Assembly (NCBI GenBank): GCA_007258455.2
Contig: VDFB02000001.1
Location: forward strand, 13,687,918-13,751,917
DNA length: 64,000 nt
Origin: Sequoia sempervirens
Taxonomy: Eukaryota > Streptophyta > Pinopsida > Cupressales > Cupressaceae
Direction: 5' to 3'
The position numbers and the translations under genes were made by a program. Numbering within the stretch: position 1 is the stretch's first letter; each line of letters opens with the position of its first letter. This document shows, one piece after another, positions 34,308 to 45,329 of the stretch. The notes under the pieces are model-generated. The model did no database searches and was not told the DNA's origin. It saw only the letters and a program-made list of their open reading frames with translations.

Positions 34308-34348
34308 CCTGATGATGGATCACAGAGTGTGATCTAAAACGTTGATGC
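34308..34348 (+). ncRNA. hammerhead ribozyme-like motif, right end
   Basis: CTGATGA (34309-34315) is followed by an 8-bp hairpin GGATCACA-GAG-TGTGATCT, then AAAAC where GAAAC is expected, then GTTGATGC. The left copy has GAAAC intact but CTAATGA. So each end has lost a different core base, and the ancestral sequence probably had both motifs. Confidence 0.55.
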
Positions 34349-34386
34349 AAAAAATTCTACACAATCAAAACTAGAAGCAATACTAA

Positions 34387-37147
34387 TTTACAATATGGAT
34401 TGTGGAAACTTGATATCTTTAATCTTTGTGGGTTGTAAAGTTGAGATATTTTATATTTTATACGCTTCTGGACAACCTATTTCCTCTAAAGGTTTTAAAG
34501 TTTTTCCTATTTTCCAAAAAACTGCAGCTTCCTGTAGATCTTGATTATTCATTAATTCAGATGAAATATGTGTGATCTATTATTCTAAATGTTTAAGTGG
34601 ATTTAGATTTACATGGAGATGGGTTTTTATAGGTTTTACATGTTAACAAAAAATCTATGTTTTTTAGATCTGTGGAGAATATTGTGTTTAGATTCTTAGA
34701 GTTTTCTGGATGAAAAAAATGTAGGAATGCTTGTTTAGTTCCTTGACTATGGTATTCAATTGTGGATTTGTTTGAAAAATCGGGTCTGGTGGTGATCTGG
34801 TGTTTGAGTCTTAAAATCTACATGTTATCTTCTTTGATATCCTAGTTTTTCATGTTACTAATGTGATGATGAGTTTGCATGCTTCAGTGTTTGGGATCTA
34901 CGGGTCATGCAGTTGTATGGTTTGATCACCCATTTAGTTGTAGTGGGATGAATCAAATGTGGGTTGTCTATATCCATGAGATTATTTTAGTGTTGGTGTA
35001 GATTTCATCAGTTGACCTTGTTTGTGGTCATTTGTGCATTAGGATGAGAGGATGGTATTGAGTACTTGGATAGTCACCTATGGAAACCTGTAGCATGTTG
35101 TTTATCTTCTTGGCTTGGAGATCTTGGTTTCACTTGTATGTTACTTACATTGTAGTTGAGTGTGTGTAGACCTGGATGATCTTCATGGAGGAGATGACAA
35201 TCATGATGCCGTGTGTAGCTCAATATCACAGTTCAATGGGAGTTGTTGGCAATGATGTGGATTCGTCACTTGGTGATGGATAATCTTCTTGAGTGTTCCA
35301 AATGTTAATAGGAGGAGCTCTTAGATCCTATTGCTGCAAAAGGTTTCTTTTGCATTTTCATGGACACTATTTGGAGATGGTTATGTTCATGTGATTGGAG
35401 ATGTGGTTTCTTGGTTTAGAGTATTTTGATATTATGTCATGATTTAATCTTGATACTAGTTTAGAGTTTTGACATGGGATATGTTCTCTTGATACTAGGA
35501 TGTATGCATTGGTGCATGAGATCTCCTAAGGGGGGCAGTAAGATCATGATGCCATGATAAGTTCCTGATTCAAATGATTGGAGCTTTGACAGTGGTTTGG
35601 TGATTCTTTGTGTTTTGGGTGCATTGGTCATATGCTTGAGAACTTCATGATAGTGTTGTGATGCATTTGGAGTTTGAAGTGAGATGATTATTTGCTAGTT
35701 CTCATGGATACATGGAGAATGAGGCGAGGTTGTATTTCTCTTGATATGAGAGAAGTTTTGTTGAGATGGTTACTCTTGATGAGATTTCAATAGAAATTAT
35801 GAGGAGCCTACACCTTGGTTGGACATGAGTTCAACAAAGACCAATGAGGAGATTTCTCTTGGAGAAGTCATGATGGATTGCATATCTTGGAGGATCATTC
35901 TCATTCCCCACTCTTGGTCTACTTAGTGGCTTATCACTTGAGAGGTATTTCCCATTGTTTCTCTCAAGTGCTTTATACTTTCTTTCATAGACATGGATCT
36001 TGAGCTATTTTTTTATGGTTTTGGAGGATTCAAATTGAGAGATGAATAGCATGGTTATCTCCTTAGGTTTTCATTTTCATTTATGATGATCATAGGGGAT
36101 GGTAGTGGGCTAATTTATTGAGATGGGAAATGCAGTAGTTTGATCTTCCTTTTTTAGAGAGAGGCTTACATCCATTTTGGTGACATGAGATTTATATGTT
36201 GTGTTTGATCTAATGAGATTGGATGTTTGGGTGTTGTTGAGGCTTCTTTGGGGTTGTGAAGGTGATATTACTTGCAACAACTTGGCACTTTGAGGTGTTG
36301 GAAAAAGGACATGACTGGGATATGATTTACAAGTCTTCTCTTTGTTCTATGGCTTCTTCCGGGAGGTTTATGCTCACATGGTTCAGTGTGGTGGACTTGG
36401 GAGAATTATGGTGACATGTTTATCAGAGTATGCAATGATTTATGTTGCATGTGTAGATCATTGTCATTGTTCTTTGTTACTACATGATTTAAATATTAGC
36501 CACACTTTAGTATAAGTGTTGATTGCTATGCTTGATATGCCATGATGTATTTTCAGATTTGAAATTACCTATGCAGTGGGAGTTTTTGGATGTGTATGTT
36601 CTTCATTGATAGGTTTGACACATGGAGCTTGTGATTGTAGTTTATGGGTTGGATATGTTGTTGGAATAAGTTCTATTAATGTTTTGGATATGTTGTAGTA
36701 TGGTAGATTGGATGGATTAGCATTTGTTGTGGTGTTATTTCTAGTCTCGTGGGTTTATCAATTGGATGAGGGTAACCTATTTTGGTTGTTTTTCTAGCTA
36801 TTGGTTTATCTTGTTCTCTGGAGGATTCTTTGGCTGCAATATTGTGTTCTAGTAGCCTACAACCTTTGTTATCACTTGGATTTGATGCTCATTCTCTTTG
36901 GATCATTGCATATACACCTTGGATTGTTCCTTTTCTTCCATAGGTGCCAACATGTTTGAGGATGACAAGAGTTCTTTCTTGATATGGTGGACATCTTAGA
37001 TGTTGCTACAAGTATCTTTTTAGTGCACGAGAGCATGTTGGAGGTTCATGTGGTTTCATGGTTGGTTGTGGTGATGTTGTTTGGCCCCTAATAGTTAAAA
37101 TCATGTTTGACTTTTGGCTCTTGAAAGGTCTTTGACAAGTGGGAGAA
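34387..37147 (+). other. interior of element C, right part, non-coding
   Basis: 2.76 kb, T/G-rich on the plus strand, with no open frame of 60 codons on either strand and no retroviral motif. It ends ctttgacaagtgggagaa, the polypurine tract next to the 3' LTR. Confidence 0.7.
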
Positions 37148-38201
37148 TGTTGGGATTAAGGTGTCTCAAACTTTGCAAGTCCTAGCATTAATGTTGTTAT
37201 TTAAATATTTATTTTAGCCTACATATTTATTTTATGTCATTCTTGTGATGTCACTTTGTGGGACCTACTTTGGTGAGGTGGAAACTTAATGGCAAGTGAC
37301 TAGGATGTAATGCATCCTAAATTAGTGGAAATAGGTGTCCCACTTTGTGGACCCCACTATAAGCTATTTTAGTGGAATTTTTCATAAGTTGTAAGAGTTG
37401 GACTATGATAGTTGCTATGACAGATTATGACAAAACTATGATAAATTGTATGACAGTGTAAAAGTCAAGACTAGTGAATTTGTGGTAGGTGTCAGTCATG
37501 CACGTGGTAGGAATATTACATGTTGAGAGGACTAAAATTTATCATAGTAATTTATTACAGATGGGTTGCATGTTGAGATTTTATGATAGTTGCATAAGCA
37601 GGTGAAGATAGGTGCCTTGCACATTATCCTTTTTGTTTGCATGCATGCAGTGAAGAGGATATTGACATGTAGTATTTCTAAGTGTCCATATTGGTGCTTT
37701 ATAAATATGGACATTTGCTAGAGGAGTTGTGTGAGGAGAATTTTTAATTGTAGGGTAATGATGTCAGATTTCTTCCAGAAGAGCAAGATGTAGTCTCCAT
37801 GTTAAGGTTGGGAGCCTGAAATGTATTGTAACCGTATTGTTGAAAATTTATACATTGGTTTGATGCTTTAGAGTGTGGAGTTTTTTACTCGAAAGGGTTT
37901 TCCCCACGTATATCGTGTTTTCTTCTCTTTTGTCTATCTTTCTTTTGTTCTTCGTGTTTCTCATTCTTAAATGTTTATTTACATGTCATTATGCTATTGA
38001 AATTTTCTTAGATTTGGAACTACATCATCTTTCCTTTAAGGGTTAATGCATGGGAATTTAACTGTGTGTGTTTCCACTTTATGACATAGTAGTATGTGCT
38101 TGTATCAAGATGATTGAAATCTGATTTGTTTAAAGAAATATAAGATATTGAAGGTGCATATTGGTTCTTAGAAGGTTTTTTGAGTTTTTCATTCCCTTTC
38201 A
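37148..38201 (+). repeat. 3' LTR of element C
   Basis: 1054 bp, partner of 19138-20191, followed by the target duplication CAAAA. Confidence 0.93.
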
Positions 38202-38390
38202 CAAAAGGGGCATCAATTATTGGTAGATGAGCAGGCCTCAGTAGAGTTTCAAATAGGTAGTTATAAGGACATTGTTATGTGTGGCATCATGCCCATGGAT
38301 GTTTTCCATGTTTTTCTTGGTAGGCCTTGGTAGTTTGAGAGGAGAGTCATATATGATGGAAGAAACAATACCTACACTTTTTAGAAGGAT
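38202..38390 (+). pseudogene. protease of element B, C-terminal half
   Basis: Continues the protease cut at 19137: KGHQLLVDEQASVEFQIG, then MPMDVFHVFLGRPW (the conserved LLGRPW end of gypsy proteases), then a stop. The frame is uninterrupted across the removed insert, which is the main proof of the nesting. Confidence 0.85.
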
Positions 38391-38594
38391 GGTCAAAAGC
38401 ATGCACTATTACCTTTGAGAGGAGAAGAGGGGGATAATAAGAGAATCAGTAGTAGCAAGGTTACATTGGTGAGTGGCAAATAAATTTTGTGTGATATGAA
38501 GAAGGAAGAAGTGGGATATGCATTAGTACTCAATCCTAAGGATGCACCTACCTCTACTGAGCTGGATGAATTATCGAATAAGATATAAGACATA

Positions 38595-39945
38595 TTGAAG
38601 GAGTATAAGGAGATTATGGTATCTGATTCTCCTAATGAGTTTCCTCCAATGAGGAGTATTAGTCACCATATGGATTTGGTTCTATGGGCTAGCCTACCAA
38701 ACAAGGCTGCATATATATTTACTCCAAAGGAGAATGAGGGGATTAGAAAGAAGGTTGAAGAGTTGCTTGAAAAAGGATTGATAAGGGAGAGTCTTAGCCC
38801 ATATGATGTACTAATAGTTCTAGTACCCAAGAAATAAGGTGATTGGAGAATGTGTATAGATTCTAGAGCAATCAATAAGATTACCATCAGATACAATTTT
38901 CCTATTCCAAGGATGGATGATTTATAAAGTGTTTGAGTAGTTCTATGTATTTTTCAAAGATAGACGTGAAGAGTGGTTACCATAAAATTAGGATCATGAT
39001 GAATGGAAGATAGTTTTTAAGACTCATGATGGTCTTTATGAATGGTTGGTTATGCCCTTCTGGCTTACAAATGCACCTAGTACATTTATGAGACTTATGA
39101 ATGGTCTTGAAACCATTCTTGGGGAAGTTTGTGATAGTCTATTTGGATGATATAATGGTTTTTAGTAGGTTTCAGGAAGAACAACTAGAGAATTTAAGGT
39201 TGGTTATGACACATTTGCATGAGGAGAAGTTGTTGATCGACCTCAAGAAGTGCATATTTATGAAGAATGAGTTGGTTTAATTGGGTTTTGTGGTATCCAA
39301 AGAGAGGGATTGAAGATGGAACAAGAGAAGGTTAAGGCCATTGTTGATTGGCCAACACTAAGGAGTGCTTATGAGGTAAGGATTTTTCATGGACTTGCTA
39401 GTTTTTATAAAAAAATTATTAAAAAATTCAGTAGCATAGTAGCCCCTATACTTGACACTATAAAAGGACATAAAAAGAAGTTTGAATGGACTCAAGAGGT
39501 TGAAAAATATTTTAGATTTTTGAAAAAGAAAGTAACTAAATAACCTATACTTGTGTTACCTAATTTTATCAAAGTATTTCAAATAAAGTGTGATGCTAGT
39601 GGCTTAGCAATAGGGGTTGTCCTAAGTCAAGAAGGGAAATCAATTGGTTATTTCTATGAAAAGTTAAATGAGTACAAAGAAAAAGTATTTAGCTTATGAT
39701 CTTGAATTTTATGCATTGGTTCAATATTTGAAGAAGTGGAGGCATTACTTGCTTTCCAAGGAGTTTGTAGTTTATACATATAACCATGCACTTCAATTTA
39801 TAAATAGCCAACACAAGTTGAATCAAAGGCATGCAAAGTGGGTGGAGTACCTTCAAATTTTTAACTTTATGTTGAAACATAAGAGTTGGCAAGCAAACAA
39901 AATTGTTGATGCGTTAAGTAGACGAAGTCTATTGTTATAGGAAAT
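38595..39945 (+). pseudogene. RT and RNase H of element B
   Basis: RT begins around 38595 with EYKEIMVSDSPNEFPPMRSI and reads GLIRESLSPYDVLIVLVPKK, stop, GDWRMCIDSRAINKIT (RT motif A surroundings). The catalytic box YLDD is preserved at 39140-39151 but lies between frameshifts. The connection region reads FHGLASFYKKIIKKFSSI. RNase H follows (39560-39940): LAYDLEFYALVQYLKKWRHY, FVVYTYNHALQFI (TDH motif altered to TYNH) and a final IVDALSRR. More than ten stops. Confidence 0.85.
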
Positions 39946-40079
39946 TCAGTAAAACTGTGTTGGGTTTGATAGTTTGAAGGAGTTGTATGAAGCTAATTTA
40001 GATTTTAGAGATGCATATAAAGCTTGCAGTAGTCCTATTAGTAGGGATAGAGGACCATGAATTGATTTTATGTTGTAGG

Positions 40080-41450
40080 TTGGTTTGTTGTTCAAAGGTG
40101 ATTAGTTGTGCATTCCTATAGGGTCAACAAGAGAGAATCTCTTAAAGGAGAAGCATTGTAGCAGTCAAGCGAGACATTTTGGATAGGACAAAACTTACCT
40201 ACAACTGATTTAACATTATTATTAGCCATGAATGTAGGTAGATGTGAAGAGGTATGTGGAGAGATACAGAGTATGACAACATGCAAAGGGTAGCAATCAA
40301 AACACTAGTTTGTACCAACCACTACCTGTGCCAAATAGACCATGGGATTCAATGAGTATGGATTTTGTTGTAGTATTGCCTAGAACTCAAAGAGGAAATG
40401 ATTCTATTTTCATCGTTGTGGATATATTTTTCAAAATGGTTCATTTATTTCCTTGCAAGAAGACTAGTGATGCAACAAATATAGCTAACTTGATTTTTGA
40501 AGAAGTTGTGCAATTGCATGGTATACCTAGGAGTATAATATCTGATAGAGACATGAAATTTGTGGGTCACTTTTAGAGAACACTTTGGAAGAAGTTGGGC
40601 ACCCATCTCAGTTTTAGCTTAGCTTACCATCCCCAAATGGATGTCCATATAGAAGTAGTTAACAAAAATTTGGGTAATATGTTGAGGTGTCTTGTTGGAA
40701 AAACACCTGGTAATTGGGATATGACTTTATCACAAGTTAATTTTGCATATAATGATTATCCAAATAGGAGTACAAGTTTGAGCCCATTCTACATTGTCTA
40801 TGGTATGCATCCAAGGGGCGTATATGAACTTAGAGATCTTGGTAATTTTGAGAGGAGAAGTGCAGATAGTGAGGATTTTTCCAAAGGTATTCATGGTCTT
40901 CATGAAGAGGTCAAATTGTAGATTGAGGGGAGAAACCAACAATACAAGTAGTATGCTAATAAGAAATGCAGAGAAGTATATTTTCAGGTTGGTGATCTCA
41001 TTTTGGGTCATCTCAGGAAAAAGAGATTTCCAAAAGGTGAATACAACAAACTAAAAATGAAGAAGATAGGTTCTTGCAAGATTCTCAAAAAAAAAAATCA
41101 CCAATGCTTACGAGATAGCTCCTCCTTTCGATATGGTTGCCCATCTTCAATGTGGTTGATCTCTATCTCTACAAAGACAAGGAAACAAATGGAATAGTAG
41201 ATACAAATATGATTCCAAGATGGGAATGAAAAGTGACCGAATCGGATCTGATTGACATTGAGTGTATCATGAAGAAGCAGTTGTTGAAGAAGATCCAAGG
41301 AAAGGAATATTTCAAGTACTTGGTGAAATGGAAAGATCATCCTTTATAGGATGCCACTTGGTTAACAACTAAAAATATCTCCAAATATGGTCATAGTGTT
41401 GATGACATCATGAGCAAGAGCTCATAATTTTGTTTTGTCTCCAAAGGAGC
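40080..41450 (+). pseudogene. integrase and chromodomain of element B
   Basis: The N-terminal zinc-finger region (about 40090-40300) has lost its CxxC cysteines. The core reads [20 protein letters not shown], then [12 protein letters not shown], stop, and YHPQMDVHIEVVNKNL. So the two catalytic Asp and the Glu are still readable across one stop. NRSTSLSPFYIVYGMHPRG is the typical gypsy integrase segment. After a GPY-like region frame shifts follow, then a chromodomain at about 41280-41370, EYFKYLVKWKDHPL, stop, DATW. Chromodomains steer chromovirus integration to heterochromatin. Confidence 0.87.
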
Positions 41451-41451
41451 T

Positions 41452-42363
41452 TGATGTAGGAGCATCGTCTCCAAAAGAATTTTGATTTTCTTGTGGTTAT
41501 TGTTTTGGAATTTTTTTTGTGCAGTTTGGGGGAGACCCATGGAACTATGGAAGAGATTTAAAAATTGCAAAAGTATGAAAAATCTTACCATATACATACC
41601 TGTGGCTAGGAAAAAAGGAATTAATTGAAAACAGTTACCATTTTCAATTAACAATTGCAAATTTTCAACGTGTGGAAAAAAGAGAGAAATTAGCACATGG
41701 GAGTTGGTAGTTTGGTTGGAAAGGCAAGGTAGTTATTAAATTTTAGTTACCTTCCTATTTTTAGCTGGGAGTTGGTTTTCAGGAAAAGAAGCATCGATAG
41801 CAGTTAGAGCATATTGGAATGTGAAGGAGAGGTGACAGGGCTTGGCGCAAAAGGAAAAGTTGAGAGCTTGGAAAAGGAAGAATTGGCATAAGAAAAGAAG
41901 CAACAACGTGGGAAAGGTAGAAAGGAAGATGGAGACTGTGAACATAAGAAGAATAGGTAGCCATCAGGGCTTCGTATGAAGGCAAGAAGAGGTAGATTTC
42001 AAACCTTTTAGTTGTTTTTTATCTTTGTCTTGTATTTGTTGATTTGTCATGGTGTCTAATTGTGGTACAAATATTGTAAATGAATAAGGAGGAAGATTTT
42101 AAATTATTTTTATTATTCCTAATCACTATTTCAAACCCAACGTGTTGTTGATATAAGCATTTGAAATTTTTTGTTGGTTGTGTAATTACCTCCATTCTGT
42201 TTTCTTTGCAAAAGACAAAGTGGGGTAATCTTTGTTTCTATTTTAATTTGTAAGTGAATAATTTCCTCTTATTTCATCCATAGTGGTGAACTGATAAGTT
42301 GGAAAGTACTAATAAAAACCTAAGTTAGTTATATGTGTTCTTCGTTTTGTGATCGTTCCGTTT
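41452..42363 (+). repeat. 3' LTR of element B
   Basis: About 912 bp, starts TGATGTAGGAGC after the purine-rich ccaaaggagct, and is the partner of 16834-17748. Confidence 0.87.
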
Positions 42364-43197
42364 CCAGTGATAAGCACACGAGATATAGATATCCATGAAT
42401 GAGGAGATTGGGTTGTATTATGTAAATTACATCACGCTACCTCTAGATATCAGGGAGATGTTGACCCTTAAATAGTTCATAAATTAGAAGAGATAGAGGT
42501 CAGGTCCAGTTGGCAGGATAGAGCATAGGACACCACAAGGTTCAAGATATTTTGAGCAGGCGGTGAGTAAGGTCACTTTGGTTCATTTTGATGGTAGTGA
42601 CAACTGTATTGCATGAGCTTGGGTGCAAAAACTTGAGACCCATTCCTAAGGATGAGGCGATTAGATTTTCTACCTTGCATCTGGATGGATTGGCACATGA
42701 GTAGTGGTACCATGACTTAGTTACACAGGCACAATTTGATCACTTCCTACGATGAGCTCACCAATAAAATCATCAAGCACTTTGATAGGAAAGACCTAGA
42801 GATGTACTTTTGTGATCTAGCACAGCTAAAACAATATGGTTTTTTGGAGTTACATTTCTAAGTTCCAAAGGTTGTCAATGATGGTTTCTGACATTTTGGA
42901 GAGGAGATTAGTAGTGCTATTGAGTGAGGGACTCATGGAGCCCTTATGTGGTTGGATTAAGGCATTTTATCCTCCCACTTTGTAGGATGTGATGATGAAA
43001 GCATGCAACATGGAGCTTGTTGCCCCAAAGAGTAAGTTCACATTCCCCTCCAAGAAGGATGAAAAATTTCATCATAGAGTTTTCGATTAGCCTAAAAAGA
43101 TAACACCAAAACTTGATGATGAGACCTACAATGACTCAAGAAAAAAAAATTATGCTTCAAATGCAAGGGCCCTTCTAACCAAAACCATAAATGTTCA
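42364..43197 (+). pseudogene. gag of element A, continuation
   Basis: Picks up the gag cut at 16833. Recognisable pieces are KVTLVHFDGSDNC (about 42570), then RPIPKDEAIRFSTLHLDGLA followed by HEWW with one base change (about 42640-42705), and a zinc-knuckle region near 43150-43195 (MLQMQGPF.. in a shifted frame; the Cys residues can be read as CFKCKG). Many frameshifts. Product would be the capsid-nucleocapsid precursor. Confidence 0.75.
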
Positions 43198-43760
43198 ATG
43201 AAAGGGAAAGTCAATCACATGGATTACTTTTCTGTTGAAGAATCAACTTCTGAAATTTTAGAACACCAATCAAAGTCAGAGGGAGATGCGGTAGAAAATG
43301 CATCCAGTGAGTCAAAAAAGGATCCAAAAGAAGAGGAACTCATTTCCCAACTCTCTCACATTCAGAGAGAGGGTTCTTTCAATATCAGAGGAGTTTTGAG
43401 AGGCCAACATTTGGTCACATTAATTGACACAGGCACCACTCATAACTTCATTAATGAGGGGCTCATTGCCAAGCATGGGCTCAAGACATAGGAGTTCAAA
43501 GGGTTCAGAGTGAGAGTGGTTGATGGCTTCGTTCTCACCTGTAAGAGGAGGATTCCTAACTTGACTATTTAGCTCAATGACTATGAGTTTCATGTAGATT
43601 ATTATGTGGTTAGCATGGGAGAGATAGACATAGTTTTGGGTATGAAGTGGCTTCATATAATTGTAGAGTTTTACCTCAACTTGCGGACTATGGAGACGAA
43701 TTTTGAGGTCAATGGGAGAAAACATGTGTTGAGAGGGATTTCAGACGGTGGCTTGTGAAT
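43198..43760 (+). pseudogene. protease of element A
   Basis: Open from 43198 for 97 codons: an acidic linker, then GSFNIRGVLRGQHLVTLIDT with the active site DTGTTHNFI (Asp intact) and GLIAKHGLKT. After a TAG at 43489-43491 the frame goes on VVDGFVLTCKRRIPNLTI, stop, and EIDIVLGMKWLHII, the end of the protease fold. Only two stops, so it is one of the better-kept domains of A. Confidence 0.88.
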
Positions 43761-43800
43761 GATATCATTCAAGAGGATGGAGCGGATAATTAGGCATGAT

Positions 43801-45250
43801 TAGATGGAGTGGGCTATTGAGTGCTTAGTTATGCCTTCTATTCTGGAGCAGCAGAAGAAAAGTTATCCTCCAGATATACAGGCTTTGCTAACTAAGCACA
43901 ACAAGGTGTTTAGTAGTATACCCCCAGACAAACCTCTAGAGAGGGGAATAGAGCATGTTATTGAGCTAGAGGAGGTGGAAAATCCTATGATTTCCACTTG
44001 ATATTGACACCCCAAGAGACACAAAGATGAGATCAAGAAGGTGATTAAGGAGTTGATAGAGATGGGACACATAAGGTCGGTAAAAAGTACCATTGTTTAG
44101 TAGTGTTGGTTAAGAAAAAAGATGGGACTATGCGAATGTGTATCAACTACAGGGCCTTGAACAAAAAAAAATCAAAAGCAGATATCCCATTACGTGCATT
44201 GACGAGCTCATAGACGAGCTTCATGGAGCACACTACTTCTCCAAAATCGAATTGAGATATGGTTATCACCAGATTCAGGTTAGAGAGGAGGATGTGGAGA
44301 AGAGTGCCTTCTATTGTCACTATGACCAATTTGAGTTCTTGGTTATGTCCTTTGGCTTAACCAATGCTCCAGCTACATTTCAATCCTATATGGATAGGAT
44401 TTTTCAGAGAGAAATTGAGGATTCCCTCATATTATTTGATGATATATTAATCTTTAACAAGACTTGGGAGGAGCACCTCCAACACCTTGATACAATGTTG
44501 AGTATTTGGAGAGGGAGTCATTGTACACCAAAGAGTCAAAATGTGAATTTGGCATGACAAAGCTCTCATATTTGGGTCACATCATTAGTGTCAAGGGAGT
44601 CAGAGTGGGTCCAGATAATATTAAGGCTATAATTGATTGGCCACCTCCTAAGAACCTTACACAAATTAAGGTATTCTTTGGATTTTGTGGTTTTTACCAG
44701 CACTTTGTTAGAGGCTTCTCACAAATGTCCAGCTTGCTTACTGATTTGACAAAGAAGGGGGCATTTACTTGGTCAAAAGAGACGTAACAATGTTTTGACA
44801 AGTTCAAATAGGTGGTGAGCTCTTGCCTGGTGTTGGCTATATTAGAATTTTCTAGACCTTTTAAGCTTGATTATGATGCCTTCAGAGAAGTCATTAGGGT
44901 GATTTTGATACAGGATAAGCATACCATCACTTTCAAGAGTAAAAAATTATGGGGTGTAGAGAGAGGTTACATCATATATGACAAGGAAATGTTAGCCATA
45001 ATGCATGCGCTAGTAAAATTCAGAAAATAATTGGTGGGAGGTAAGTTTATGGTCAATACTAACCATAATAGCCTCAAACATTTCCTTAATCATTGTGACC
45101 TCAATGATAGGAAACAAAAGTAGGTGAGCAAGCTGAAAGCCTACAACTTTGACATAGTTTATGTCAAAGAAAAGAAGAAAATTGTTGTTGATTAATTCAC
45201 TTTCAAGGAGGCCACACTTGTGCTCTTTGGGGGTGATTATGGCTTATTGG
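43801..45250 (+). pseudogene. RT and RNase H of element A
   Basis: RT: PPDIQALLTKHNKVFSSIPP, then KKDGTMRMCINYRALNK in a shifted frame. The longest open piece (44138-44557) carries HYFSKIELRYGYHQIQVREE, VMSFGLTNAPATFQSYMDRI and the catalytic box LILFDDILIF (44432 onwards; the usual Tyr is Leu). Then SKCEFGMTKLSYLGHIISVK and KVFFGFCGFYQHFVRGFSQM. RNase H: FKLDYDAFREVIRVILIQDK, then DKEMLAIMHALVKFRK. The final part is broken by stops near 45028, 45121 and 45193. Confidence 0.88.
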
Positions 45251-45329
45251 AGAGAGTGGATTTCAGTCGAGTATGTGAAGGACAAGTGGGCTATAGTTAT
45301 TATAGATGGTATAGTGTAGGATGACAGGT

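Larger units (their letters stand above)
27048..34386. mobile_element. compound Penelope-like element cluster (GIY-YIG type)
   Basis: At least five partial copies of a Penelope-like retroelement (PLE), in both orientations, lie between long inverted arms. The outer ends are near-perfect reverse complements (tta-GTATTGCTTCTAG at 27048, CTAGAAGCAATAC-taa ending 34386). Both arms go on to hammerhead-like motifs and an (AT)n run. The coding pieces carry the PLE RT (GVIYEQVDGVAMGSPLS; YVDDTN) and the GIY-YIG nuclease (GVYKVACSCG…YIGETSRSFG). EN-bearing PLEs are known from conifers. No convincing target duplication was found. The cluster sits in the interior of element C. Confidence 0.88.
33551..34386 (+). 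repeat. right inverted arm of PLE cluster
   Basis: Reverse complement of the left arm, in the same order: A/T-rich text, (AT)n at 33831-33885, gtggcccttttttaaagttt near 34110, the hammerhead-like motif, and the end sequence CTAGAAGCAATAC. Confidence 0.8.
19138..38201 (+). mobile_element. LTR retrotransposon C, apparently non-coding, inserted in protease of B
   Basis: Two LTRs of the same length (1054 bp; 19138-20191 and 37148-38201) begin TGTTGGGATT and end CCCTTTCA. The target duplication CAAAA is at 19133-19137 and 38202-38206. Excision restores B's protease frame: SWLQ then KGHQLLVDEQ. A perfect PBS follows the 5' LTR, and a polypurine tract (aagtgggagaa) precedes the 3' LTR. Inside are element D and the Penelope cluster; what remains (about 5 kb) has no retroviral domain, as in large non-autonomous (LARD-type) elements. 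The PPT style suggests copia relatives, but the family is not settled. Confidence 0.9.
16834..42363 (+). mobile_element. Ty3/gypsy chromovirus B, inserted in gag of A
   Basis: LTRs at 16834-17748 and 41452-42363 start TGATG and share gagcatc(a/g)tctccaaaa and the rest of their length. The flanks are CCAGG on the left and CCAGT on the right, a probable 5-bp target duplication with one change, and joining them keeps A's gag open for a further ten or so codons. Span 25.5 kb; without element C it is about 6.5 kb. It has gag with one zinc knuckle, protease, RT with YLDD, RNase H, integrase and a chromodomain (FKYLVKWKDHPL). All are interrupted by stops. Confidence 0.88.

Noticed and set aside
19523..37714. 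Similar 60-residue minus-strand ORFs at 19523-19705 and 37532-37714
   Set aside because: They are alike because they lie at the same position in the two LTRs of element C. No other evidence of coding.
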